Part shown: positions 15,578 to 22,405 of the stretch, piece after piece
Position numbering within the stretch: the first letter of the stretch is position 1
Layout of the letters: every line of letters begins with the position of its first letter
Position numbers and translations under genes: made by a program
Notes under the pieces: model-generated
Told to the model about the DNA's origin: nothing
The model's database searches: none
What the model saw: the letters and a program-made list of their open reading frames with translations, nothing else
Source: CAVQLX01 sp046727715
GTDB lineage: Bacteria > Desulfobacterota > Binatia > DP-6
DNA: 27,484 bases
Direction of reading: 5' to 3'
Assembly (NCBI GenBank): GCA_046727715.1
Contig: JBKPDC010000184.1
Location: 1-27,484, forward strand

Positions 15578-16234
15578 ATGATGCGAGCCGAGACACGCGA
15601 ACGCGAGTGCTGGCACTGCTCCGGACGCGCCGGGCTGGCGCTCGTGTGCCTGCACTGCGAGGCGCCGCAGCCGTTGCCGCCGGCGGTGGATCTCTTCGCG
15701 GTCCTCGGGTTGCCGCGCCGCCTCGTCGTCGATCGGGCTGAGCTCGAGGAGCGCTACCACGCCGCCTCACGCGCCGTGCACCCGGACCGCCATCAGGCGA
15801 CGAGCGAGCGGAACCGTGCGTTGAGTCTGGCCGCCAGCGCGGCGGTGAATCGCGCCTATCGCACGCTCCGCGACCCGGTCGCGCGCGGGCGCTACTGGCT
15901 CGAGCTGCACGGTGCCCCGCTGGGTGAGCGCAACAACCAGGTCCCGCCCGCGCTGGCCGCGCTGGTGTTCGAGACGCAGGAGCAGCTCGAGGCGTTGCGC
16001 GACGGCGGGGGCACCGCGGAGCACCGCGCCGTCGACACGGTCCGCGGCGAGCTCGACGAGCGGGTGCGCGGGCTCGTGGCCGAGCTGGAGGCCCGCTACG
16101 CGGCCTGGGACACGGCCGATGCCGCAGCCGCCGCCGTGCTGGACGAGCTCAAGCGCCGGCTGTCGGAGATCGCCTATCTGAGCACGCTCCAGGAAGACAT
16201 CGAAGAGACGCTCGACGAGCGCGAGCACGCATGA
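15578..16234 (+). CDS. hscB: Co-chaperone HscB with an N-terminal tetracysteine knuckle
   Basis: HscB is the J-protein that brings IscU to HscA and stimulates its ATPase. From ATG 15578 it has 218 residues; GTG 15563 would add five, and neither start has a good ribosome site. The J-domain motif HPD is at residues 68-70 in 'SRAVHPDRHQATSERNRALS'. The C-terminal helical domain carries the IscU-binding helices, including 'ARGRYWLELHG'. Before the J domain, residues 11-27 form C-x2-C-x9-C-x2-C ('CWHC' then 'CLHC'). This resembles the metal-binding domain of eukaryotic HSCB and is absent from the 171-residue E. coli protein. The stop overlaps hscA (ATGA). Confidence 0.92.
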   Translation: MMRAETRERECWHCSGRAGLALVCLHCEAPQPLPPAVDLFAVLGLPRRLVVDRAELEERYHAASRAVHPDRHQATSERNRALSLAASAAVNRAYRTLRDPVARGRYWLELHGAPLGERNNQVPPALAALVFETQEQLEALRDGGGTAEHRAVDTVRGELDERVRGLVAELEARYAAWDTADAAAAAVLDELKRRLSEIAYLSTLQEDIEETLDEREHA

Positions 16235-18042
16235 CGGAACGAATCGTCGGCATCGATCTCGGCACCACGAACAGCCTGGTGGCCGTCCTCGACGAGGGCG
16301 GACCGCGCGTGCTGCCCGACCCGGACACTGGTGCCCGGCTGCTGCCGTCCGCCGTCGCGTTCCTGCCCGGCGACGAGGTCCGGGTCGGCGAGGCCGCGCG
16401 CGCACTCGCGGCGGAGCGGCCGTTCGACATCATCCTGTCGGTGAAACGCTTCATGGGCCTCGGCCTCGAGCACGTGAGCGACGAGGATCGGCGCCGCTAT
16501 CGCTTCGTCGAGGGCAGCCAGGGTGTCGTGCGCTTTCTCGCCGGCGGTCGCGAGCTGACGCCGCCCGAGGTGTCGGCCTACGTGCTGCGCGAGCTCAAGC
16601 GCTGGGCCGAGATGGCGCTCGGCGGGCAGGTGACGAAGGCCGTGATCACCGTCCCCGCCTACTTCAACGACAGCCAGCGCCAGGCGACGAAGGACGCCGG
16701 TCGCCTCGCCGGGCTCGAGGTGCTCCGGCTGGTCAACGAGCCCACGGCGGCCTCGCTGGCATACGGGCTGAACGAGCGTGCCGAGGGGACCATCGCGGTC
16801 TACGACCTCGGTGGCGGAACGTTCGACATCTCCATCCTGAAGCTGCGCGGCGGCGTCTTCGAGGTGCTCGCCACCAACGGCGACACCCGGCTCGGCGGCG
16901 ACGACCTCGACGTGCGGCTTGCCGATCTGCTCCTGGCGGAGCTGCCCGAAACGCTCCGGGCGCATCCACAGGTCCGCGCTCAGGTGCTGGCGCTGGCGGA
17001 GCGGACCAAGCGCGCGCTGTCCGACGCGATGCAGACCGAGATCGAGCTGACCAGGCCGGACGGCCATAGCGTGCGCCGCACCGTCACCCGCGAGGAATTC
17101 GAGGCGCTGGTGCGCGACCTGGTCGAGCGCACGAGTCGTCCGTGCCGCCAGGCGCTCAAGGACGCCGGACTGACGACGGCCGACGTGATCGAGGTGGTCG
17201 CGGTCGGCGGCTCCACACGCGTGCCGCTCGTGCGCCGCCACATGGAGGAGCTCTTCGGGCGGCCGCCGCTCGTGACCATCGACCCCGACGAGGTGGTCGC
17301 GCTCGGTGCCGGCATCCAGGCGGGCATTCTCACGGGCGGCCGCCGCGACATGCTGCTCCTCGACGTCATCCCGCTGTCGCTCGGCATCGAGACCATGGGC
17401 GGCGTGTTCACGCGTATCATCGACCGCAACGTGACCATCCCGGTGAGCCACATGGAGCACTTCACGACCGCCGTCGACAACCAGACGTCGGTGGACGTCC
17501 ACGTCCTCCAGGGCGAGCGCGAGCTGGCGGCCGACAACCGCAGCCTGGCGCGCTTCTCCATCCCCATCGATCCGCAGCCGGCGGGGGTGCCGCGGCTCGA
17601 GGTGACGTTCCTGGTCGACGCCAACGGCATCCTCTGCGTCACCGCCACCGACCTGCGGACGGGCCGCGAGCGCATGGTCGAGGTGAAGCCGTCGTACGGA
17701 CTCACCGACGAGGAGATCGAGCGCATGCTCGAGGAGTCGTTCGACCACGCCGAGGACGACGTGGCGCAACGGCAGTTGCGCGAGGCGCGCGTCGACGCCG
17801 ACGGCATCCTGCACGCGACGCGGACGTCGCTTCGGCAGCACGCCGATCAGCTGGAGCCCGGCGAGGCCGCGCGCATCGAGGCGGCGGTGACGGCGCTGGC
17901 CGCGGCACGGGATGCGGAGGACCACCTGCGTATCCGCGAGCTGTACGACGAGCTGAGCCGCATCACCGAGCCCTTCGCCCAGCGCATCATGGATGCGGCG
18001 CTGCGCGAGGCGATGGTCAGCCGCCCGCTCGAGGAGCTGTGA
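16231..18042 (+). CDS. hscA: Hsp70-class iron-sulfur chaperone HscA
   Basis: HscA is the specialised Hsp70 that uses ATP to change IscU conformation and release its cluster. It has 603 residues, against 616 in E. coli, from an ATG that overlaps the hscB stop. The nucleotide-binding domain has phosphate loop 1 'GIDLGTTNSLVAVL', 'VYDLGGGTFDISIL', and adenosine motif 'VAVGGSTRVPLVRRH'. The interdomain linker region reads 'LLLDVIPLSLGIETMGGVFT', the HscA rather than DnaK form. The peptide-binding domain follows and there is a helical lid. The lid ends 'RPLEEL' with no DnaK-like acidic tail. The LPPVK peptide it should bind is present in IscU. Confidence 0.95.
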   Translation: MTERIVGIDLGTTNSLVAVLDEGGPRVLPDPDTGARLLPSAVAFLPGDEVRVGEAARALAAERPFDIILSVKRFMGLGLEHVSDEDRRRYRFVEGSQGVVRFLAGGRELTPPEVSAYVLRELKRWAEMALGGQVTKAVITVPAYFNDSQRQATKDAGRLAGLEVLRLVNEPTAASLAYGLNERAEGTIAVYDLGGGTFDISILKLRGGVFEVLATNGDTRLGGDDLDVRLADLLLAELPETLRAHPQVRAQVLALAERTKRALSDAMQTEIELTRPDGHSVRRTVTREEFEALVRDLVERTSRPCRQALKDAGLTTADVIEVVAVGGSTRVPLVRRHMEELFGRPPLVTIDPDEVVALGAGIQAGILTGGRRDMLLLDVIPLSLGIETMGGVFTRIIDRNVTIPVSHMEHFTTAVDNQTSVDVHVLQGERELAADNRSLARFSIPIDPQPAGVPRLEVTFLVDANGILCVTATDLRTGRERMVEVKPSYGLTDEEIERMLEESFDHAEDDVAQRQLREARVDADGILHATRTSLRQHADQLEPGEAARIEAAVTALAAARDAEDHLRIRELYDELSRITEPFAQRIMDAALREAMVSRPLEEL

Positions 18043-18045
18043 GAG

Positions 18046-18255
18046 ATGGCGATGAAGCTCACCTGGGACGACGCGGAAGACATTGCCGAACAGCTGGCCA
18101 CCCGGCATGGTGACATCGACCCGCTGGGCGTCCGCTTCACCGACCTGCACCGGTGGGTCTGCGAGCTCCCCGACTTCGCCGACGACCCCAAGGCGTCGAG
18201 CGAGGGGAAGCTCGAGCGCATCCAGATGGCGTGGATCGAAGCCCGCGAGGCGTGA
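18046..18255 (+). CDS. iscX: Fe-S assembly protein IscX
   Basis: IscX is a small acidic protein that binds IscS and iron and modulates desulfurase activity. It has 69 residues and begins 3 nt after the hscA stop. The family pattern is clear: 'LTWDDAEDIAEQLATRHGDI', then 'DPLGVRFTDLHRWVCELPDF', then 'DDPKASSEGKLERIQMAWIE'. These match the E. coli YfhJ/IscX layout closely, including the acidic surface residues. In E. coli iscX follows fdx, whereas here it directly follows hscA and there is no ferredoxin gene. Confidence 0.95.
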   Translation: MAMKLTWDDAEDIAEQLATRHGDIDPLGVRFTDLHRWVCELPDFADDPKASSEGKLERIQMAWIEAREA

Positions 18256-18265
18256 GGAGGCCCGA

Positions 18266-18736
18266 ATGGCATTTCTGCAAGTGAGCCGGAAAGTGGACTA
18301 CGCCCTTCGGGCCGTCATTCACCTTGCCAACGAGGAGGCGAAGGACCGCACCTGCTCGGTCGCCGAGATCGCGGCACGGGAGCGCATCCCGCGGCAGTTC
18401 CTCGAGAAGATCGTCCAGCAACTGATCCACAAGGGGCTCGTGCGGTCGCGTCGCGGGCCGCACGGGGGCTACGTCCTCGGTCGGTCGGCCGACCAGATGA
18501 CCTTCCGCGACGTCATCGAGGCGGTGGAGGGACCGATCTCGCTCAACGTGTGCGTGGGCGAACACCCCGACTGCTTCCTGCTCGGGGCATGCGGGATGAA
18601 CCGAGTATGGGCCGAGGGACAGCGCCGCGTGATGGATCTCTTCGAAAACACGACGATTGCGTCGGTGTCCCGCACCCAGGGAGCCGCTCCCGGAGTGCGG
18701 AGAATCTCTGAATTTCCCTCCCAGGGGGCCGTCTAA
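18266..18736 (+). CDS. Rrf2-family Fe-S regulator, IscR-like, at the end of the isc operon
   Basis: This 156-residue Rrf2 protein is probably a cluster-sensing repressor of its own operon. ATG 18266 follows GAGGAGG (18254-18260) with a 5-nt spacer, one of the best ribosome sites in the window. An N-terminal winged helix-turn-helix carries 'SRKVDYALRAVIHLA', 'SVAEIAARERIPRQFLEKIV' and the wing 'SRRGPHGGYVLGR'. Three cysteines (96, 103, 109) sit in 'NVCVGEHPDCFLLGACGMNR'. E. coli IscR has C-x5-C-x5-C-x2-H; here the spacing is x6, x5, and Asn112 stands where His107 would be. It could also be a RirA- or NsrR-like sensor. The isc context favours an IscR role, but the symbol is left open. Confidence 0.85.
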   Translation: MAFLQVSRKVDYALRAVIHLANEEAKDRTCSVAEIAARERIPRQFLEKIVQQLIHKGLVRSRRGPHGGYVLGRSADQMTFRDVIEAVEGPISLNVCVGEHPDCFLLGACGMNRVWAEGQRRVMDLFENTTIASVSRTQGAAPGVRRISEFPSQGAV

Positions 18737-18742
18737 ACGGCC
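18727..18742 (+). terminator. Hairpin holding the iscR-like stop codon in its loop
   Basis: GGCCGT pairs with ACGGCC around a CTAA loop, and the loop contains the TAA stop (18734-18736). A smaller CCCA/TGGG stem followed by TTT lies at about 18754-18767. Together these could end or attenuate the isc transcript, but neither has a proper T tract. Confidence 0.35.
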
Positions 18743-18784
18743 GTAACCGGCAGCCCAAGCCTGGGTTTCACAGAGGGCGAACCA

Positions 18785-19204
18785 ATGAAGGATCGAGACG
18801 TCGCAGCAGGAGCCGAAGACCGGATGGCAGGTCTGTTCGTGCCCGACACCATGCTGCCTTCCCAGTACTTCGACCGTGTGGCGCGCCGGACCGAATACGA
18901 GGGCGAGCGGCGCCTCATGATCGCAGTGCTGGAAGACGCGGTGGACGTCTACCGCAAGCTCGCCGGGGCGCGCGATGCCCGCCGGCAGCAGCTCTTCCGG
19001 GACGCCGAGGAGTGGATCGAGAGCGACGATCGCACCTGGATCTTCTCCTTCCAGAACATCTGCGATGTCCTCGGTATCGAGTCCCAGTACCTGCGGCGCG
19101 GGCTGCACGCCATCAAGAAGCAGGCGTTGGCGCAGGGGCAGGTCGTCGTGCTGCGCACGGATGCCGGGGACGACGACGACCTGCGCGAGGCGAGCGCGTC
19201 GTGA
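18785..19204 (+). CDS. Conserved hypothetical protein, 139 aa
   Basis: I do not recognise a named function. The protein has no signal peptide or membrane segment and looks soluble and mostly helical. Segments that look conserved in character are 'LPSQYFDRVARR', 'GERRLMIAVLEDAVDVYRKL', 'QQLFRDAEEWIESDDRTWIF', and 'FSFQNICDVLGIESQYLRRG'. The last resembles a helix-turn-helix-like segment. From memory, similar short proteins are common in deltaproteobacterial genomes with no assigned role, but I could not search. The C-terminus is acidic ('DAGDDDDL'). The start has GAGGG about 9 nt upstream. It lies 48 nt after the iscR-like gene and is followed by a strong terminator hairpin, so it may be the last gene of the isc transcript. 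Confidence 0.75.
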   Translation: MKDRDVAAGAEDRMAGLFVPDTMLPSQYFDRVARRTEYEGERRLMIAVLEDAVDVYRKLAGARDARRQQLFRDAEEWIESDDRTWIFSFQNICDVLGIESQYLRRGLHAIKKQALAQGQVVVLRTDAGDDDDLREASAS

Positions 19205-19210
19205 CGCGCG

Positions 19211-19235
19211 GGCGGGTCGCCCCAGGCGACCCGCC
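19211..19235 (+). terminator. Terminator-like hairpin after the 139-aa gene
   Basis: A perfect 11-bp stem (GGCGGGTCGCC with GGCGACCCGCC) has a CCA loop and begins 6 nt after the stop codon. A second CGGGG/CCCCG stem follows at 19245-19262, then TCGTCTTT. This is the strongest 3'-end signal downstream of the isc genes, although the T tract is imperfect and comes after the second stem. Confidence 0.6.
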
Positions 19236-19270
19236 GTCGCCCGTCGGGGTCGCGACGCCCCGCCTCGTCT

Positions 19271-19299
19271 TTGCCTGAGCCGCACTGTCCGGATACAGT
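19271..19299 (+). promoter_or_regulatory. Possible promoter for the zinc-ribbon gene and pepA
   Basis: TTGCCT at 19271-19276 and TACAGT at 19294-19299 are separated by exactly 17 nt; each matches its consensus at 4 of 6 positions. The pair lies directly after a terminator hairpin. If used, transcription would begin at about 19306, right at the GTG 19307, giving an almost leaderless mRNA. Confidence 0.35.
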
Positions 19300-19306
19300 C
19301 CGCTCG

Positions 19307-19582
19307 GTGCCGCTGCGCGCGCAGATCGATTGTCCGGGATGCGGGGCGCCCCTCGTGCGCACACCGGGGGGACGCTGCCCGTCGTGCGGCACCGCGGTCG
19401 CAGGACACGTGCAAGCCGTGCGCTCCCGCGAGGAGCGCATCGAGAAGGTCGTGGCCGTCATCGGGACGGCGCTCGTGCTGGGTGTCTTCGCGCTCACCGC
19501 CGGGCTCGGCCTCATCGAAGGTGTGGCGATGTACGCCGCGGCGGGAGCGGTCATGTTCTACCTGGCGCGCAAGACCTTCTGA
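19307..19582 (+). CDS. Small zinc-ribbon membrane protein of unknown function
   Basis: From GTG 19307 the product is 91 residues; TTG 19271 would give 103 but overlaps a possible promoter. The N-terminus is a zinc ribbon: CPGCG and CPSCG knuckles in 'IDCPGCGAPLVRT' and 'GGRCPSCGTAV'. A charged helix ('SREERIEKV') follows, then two hydrophobic stretches, about 'VVAVIGTALVLGVFALTAGL' and 'GVAMYAAAGAVMFYLA', which look like a membrane hairpin. It ends 'RKTF'. The stop overlaps the pepA start by one base (TGATG), so it is likely cotranslated with pepA. No function is known to me. The start codon is the main uncertainty. Confidence 0.6.
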   Translation: MPLRAQIDCPGCGAPLVRTPGGRCPSCGTAVAGHVQAVRSREERIEKVVAVIGTALVLGVFALTAGLGLIEGVAMYAAAGAVMFYLARKTF

Positions 19583-21081
19583 TGCCGGCGTCGTCACCGT
19601 CCAGCGCACCCACCCTGCCGGTGTTGCGCGCGCTGCGCGGCGGCGCCCAGACCGTGCGCGCCGACCTCATCCTGGTCCCCGTCACCGAGGGGACTGTCGG
19701 AGCGGCGGTGAAGCCGCTCGGACGTGCTCTGGCCGGCATCCTCGAGCGGCGGGCGCGCACCGCCGAGTTCCGGGGTCGTCCCGAGGATCTTCTCGTGCAC
19801 CAGGGCGATCGCGGGTCGGTCGCGCTCGTCGGCCTGGGCAGCGACCCCGGTCCCGACGCGATGCTGCGTGCCGGCGCACGCGGCCGGCGCGAAGCGGAGC
19901 GGCTGGGCGCCCGCCGCGTCACCGCCTACCTCGGGCGCGCGGCTCCGCCCGAGGTCATCACCTCCCTGGCGCAGGGGTTCCTGCTCGCTGGATATCGCTT
20001 CGACCGCTATCGCTCCGAGCGCCGCGGAGCGGGGGTCGAGCGCCTGACACTGGTAGGCGAATCCATGCCGCCGCCGGCGATCACGAAACCGCTCCTCCGG
20101 GGTGTCAGCACCATCGCCGCGGGGGTGTTCGGGACGCGCGACCTGGTCAACGAGCCGGCGTCCGTTGCCACTCCCCGTTTCATCGCGGAGTACGCCCGGA
20201 GGCTGGCCGAGGCGTCCTCCACCCTGCGTGTCGAGGCGTGGGGGCCGGAGCGCATGGCGAAAGAGGGACTCGCGGGCTGTCTCGCCGTCGCGCGCGGCAG
20301 CGCGGAGGAGCCGCGCTTCATCACCCTGCGGTACACCCCGGGAACCGTCGCGCGCCGACACCACCGCATCGCGCTCGTCGGCAAGGGCATCACCTTCGAC
20401 TCCGGCGGACTGTCGCTCAAGCCGGCGAAGTCGATGGAGACGATGAAATACGACATGGCGGGTGGGGCGACGGCGCTGCACGTCGTGTCGGTGGCATCGG
20501 CCCTCGCCCTGCCGCTCGAGGTGACGGCGTACGTGCCCGCCACCGAGAACCTCCCGAGCGGCCGCGCGCAGAAGCCCGGCGACGTGATCCGCTACGCCAA
20601 CGGCAAGACGGTCGAGGTCCTCAACACCGACGCGGAGGGGCGGCTCGTGCTGGCGGACGCGCTGCTCCTGGCCGCACGCGCAAAGCCGGACGCCATCGTC
20701 GACCTCGCGACGCTCACCGGTGGGGCGCGCATCGCGCTCGGTGCGCTGTACGCCTGCGTGCTCGGCAACGACCAGACGCTGATCGACCAGCTGCTCGCCG
20801 CCAGCCGTGCGACGGCCGAGGGGCTCTGGCAGCTGCCGCTGGTGCGCGAGTACCGCGAGGACCTGAAGAGCCCGGTCGCCGATCTGAGGAACGTCGGCGG
20901 GGACGCGAGCACGATCATCGGCGCGTTGTTTCTCGGTGAGTTCGTCGACGGGGTGCCCTGGGCCCACCTCGACATTGCGGGGCCGGCCTTCGCGGACAAG
21001 GACCTGGCGCTCGCCCCGCGCGGCGCGACCGGCTACGGCGTGCGGCTTCTCGTCGAGTACCTGCGCGGCGTCGCGTCGTAG
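19582..21081 (+). CDS. pepA: Leucyl aminopeptidase (M17 family)
   Basis: This is a cytosolic dinuclear-metal aminopeptidase that trims N-terminal residues from peptides. From ATG 19582 it has 499 residues, against 503 in E. coli PepA. The metal and catalytic residues fall two positions below E. coli numbering throughout: Lys268 and Asp273 in 'GKGITFDSGGLSLKP', Lys280, Asp291 in 'MKYDMAGG', and Asp350, Glu352 and Arg354 in the signature 'NTDAEGRLVLADAL'. The N-terminal regulatory domain is present but divergent, as is usual. Some PepA proteins also bind DNA, which cannot be judged here. It ends 4 nt before the converging cca gene's stop. Confidence 0.95.
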   Translation: MPASSPSSAPTLPVLRALRGGAQTVRADLILVPVTEGTVGAAVKPLGRALAGILERRARTAEFRGRPEDLLVHQGDRGSVALVGLGSDPGPDAMLRAGARGRREAERLGARRVTAYLGRAAPPEVITSLAQGFLLAGYRFDRYRSERRGAGVERLTLVGESMPPPAITKPLLRGVSTIAAGVFGTRDLVNEPASVATPRFIAEYARRLAEASSTLRVEAWGPERMAKEGLAGCLAVARGSAEEPRFITLRYTPGTVARRHHRIALVGKGITFDSGGLSLKPAKSMETMKYDMAGGATALHVVSVASALALPLEVTAYVPATENLPSGRAQKPGDVIRYANGKTVEVLNTDAEGRLVLADALLLAARAKPDAIVDLATLTGGARIALGALYACVLGNDQTLIDQLLAASRATAEGLWQLPLVREYREDLKSPVADLRNVGGDASTIIGALFLGEFVDGVPWAHLDIAGPAFADKDLALAPRGATGYGVRLLVEYLRGVAS

Positions 21082-21085
21082 TCCG

Positions 21086-22405
21086 TCAGGCGTCGCGCGG
21101 ATATCGCTCGCGCACGAATTCCGTGGCGGCGGTGCGCGTGGCGATCTCACCCTCGAGCTGCGCGTCCTCGAGCGCACGCAAGATCTCGCCGATGCGGGGT
21201 CCCGGGCTGTAGCCCATGGCGAGCAGATCAGCCCCGCGCAGGAGCGGCGGCGGCCGCAGCGCCTCGGCGCCGAGCTCGGCCTTGCGGCGCTCGCAGAAGA
21301 GGACGAAGCCCAGGTCCCGGCTGGAGGCCAGCGCGTCCAGCCGCGCAAGGCGGCAGAGCTCGTCGAAGCCCTCCTCCGCCAGCATCTTCTTGAGCGTGGC
21401 GAGCCGCATCTCGGAGGCCTGGACGAGCCGGAGGTGATGGCGCACGAGGTACTCGACGCGCTCCCAGGTCTCGCGGCTCCGGCGCAGCCGCTGGCAGATC
21501 GCGACCGCGACCTCGGCGCCGGTGGTCGCATGCCCGTAGAAGGTGATGCGGTGGCCCTTGCGGCCCGCGCAGTGCGGCTTGGCGATGTCGTGCAGCAAGG
21601 CGCCGAGCGCGAGGGTCTCGGGGGCACCCGCGGGCAGCTGATCGAGCAGGATCAGCGTGTGTGTCCAGACGTCCCCCTCGGGGTGGTAGTCGGGTGACTG
21701 CTCCACGCCGCGCAGGCGGGCCACCTCCGGCAGCACCATCTCGAGCAGCCCGGTCTCCGCGAGGAGCTCGAAGCCGCGGCGTGCACCTCCCTCGGTGAGG
21801 ATCTTCACGATCTCGTCGCCGATCCGCTCGGCGGCGATGTCGGGAAGGGTGGCAGCCGCCGCGATGATCGCCTCGCGCGTCTCCGGATGGATCGCGAACC
21901 CGAGCCGGGCCGCGAAGCGGACCGCGCGCAGCATCCGCAGCCGGTCCTCCGCGATGCGCGCGTGCGGGTCGCCGATGGCGCGGATGAGCCCCGCCCGGAG
22001 GTCGGCGACCCCGCCGACGAAGTCGAGAATCTCCCCGGTGAGCGGGTCCTCGAACAGCGCATTCAGCGTGAAGTCGCGCCGGGCGGCGTCCTCGCGCGCC
22101 GAGCCGAAGTGCACGGCGCTCGGTCGCCGGCCGTCTATGTAGGCGTCGTCGGAGCGGAAGGTCGCGACCTCGAAGCGCACGCCCCGCTCGACGACCAGGA
22201 CCACGCCGAACTGCATGCCCACCGGGACGGTGCGGCGGAAGAGACGCTGCACGACGTCCGGCGGCGCGCTGGTGGCGACGTCGTAGTCGAGTGGTGCGCG
22301 GCCAAGCAGCCGGTCGCGCACGCAGCCGCCCGCGAGGTACGCCTCGTGCCCGGCGGCGCGCAGCCGCCGCACCACGTCAGTTGCGAGCTGCCTCCGGTCG
22401 GTCAT
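21086..22405 (-). CDS. CCA tRNA nucleotidyltransferase / poly(A) polymerase-family protein with HD domain
   Basis: The 439-residue protein belongs to class II nucleotidyltransferases, which add CCA to tRNA 3' ends or tail RNA. The catalytic domain has 'LAGGCVRDRLLG' and 'LDYDVAT' with the acidic pair Asp40/Asp42, then 'RRDFTLNAL' at 109-117 and the nucleotide-recognition segment 'EDRLRMLRAVRFAARLGF' from residue 153. C-terminal to these is an HD domain with 'HPEGDVWTHT' and 'LHDIAKP' (His272, Asp273), a phosphohydrolase fold seen in bacterial CCA enzymes. Choosing between full CCA-adding, A-adding and poly(A) activity is not possible by eye. It converges on pepA and its start lies 29 nt inside the end of the upstream dehydrogenase gene. 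Confidence 0.88.
   Translation of the reverse strand: MTDRRQLATDVVRRLRAAGHEAYLAGGCVRDRLLGRAPLDYDVATSAPPDVVQRLFRRTVPVGMQFGVVLVVERGVRFEVATFRSDDAYIDGRRPSAVHFGSAREDAARRDFTLNALFEDPLTGEILDFVGGVADLRAGLIRAIGDPHARIAEDRLRMLRAVRFAARLGFAIHPETREAIIAAAATLPDIAAERIGDEIVKILTEGGARRGFELLAETGLLEMVLPEVARLRGVEQSPDYHPEGDVWTHTLILLDQLPAGAPETLALGALLHDIAKPHCAGRKGHRITFYGHATTGAEVAVAICQRLRRSRETWERVEYLVRHHLRLVQASEMRLATLKKMLAEEGFDELCRLARLDALASSRDLGFVLFCERRKAELGAEALRPPPLLRGADLLAMGYSPGPRIGEILRALEDAQLEGEIATRTAATEFVRERYPRDA

Noticed and set aside
19202..19310. Possible selenocysteine readthrough: the TGA at 19202-19204 is followed 6 nt later by a strong hairpin, and the same frame stays open into the zinc-ribbon protein.
   Set aside because: The hairpin is a compact terminator-like stem with a CCA loop that lacks the G expected in a SECIS loop. 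The bridging sequence is Arg/Pro/Ser-rich, like non-coding GC-rich DNA, and both flanking proteins look complete on their own.
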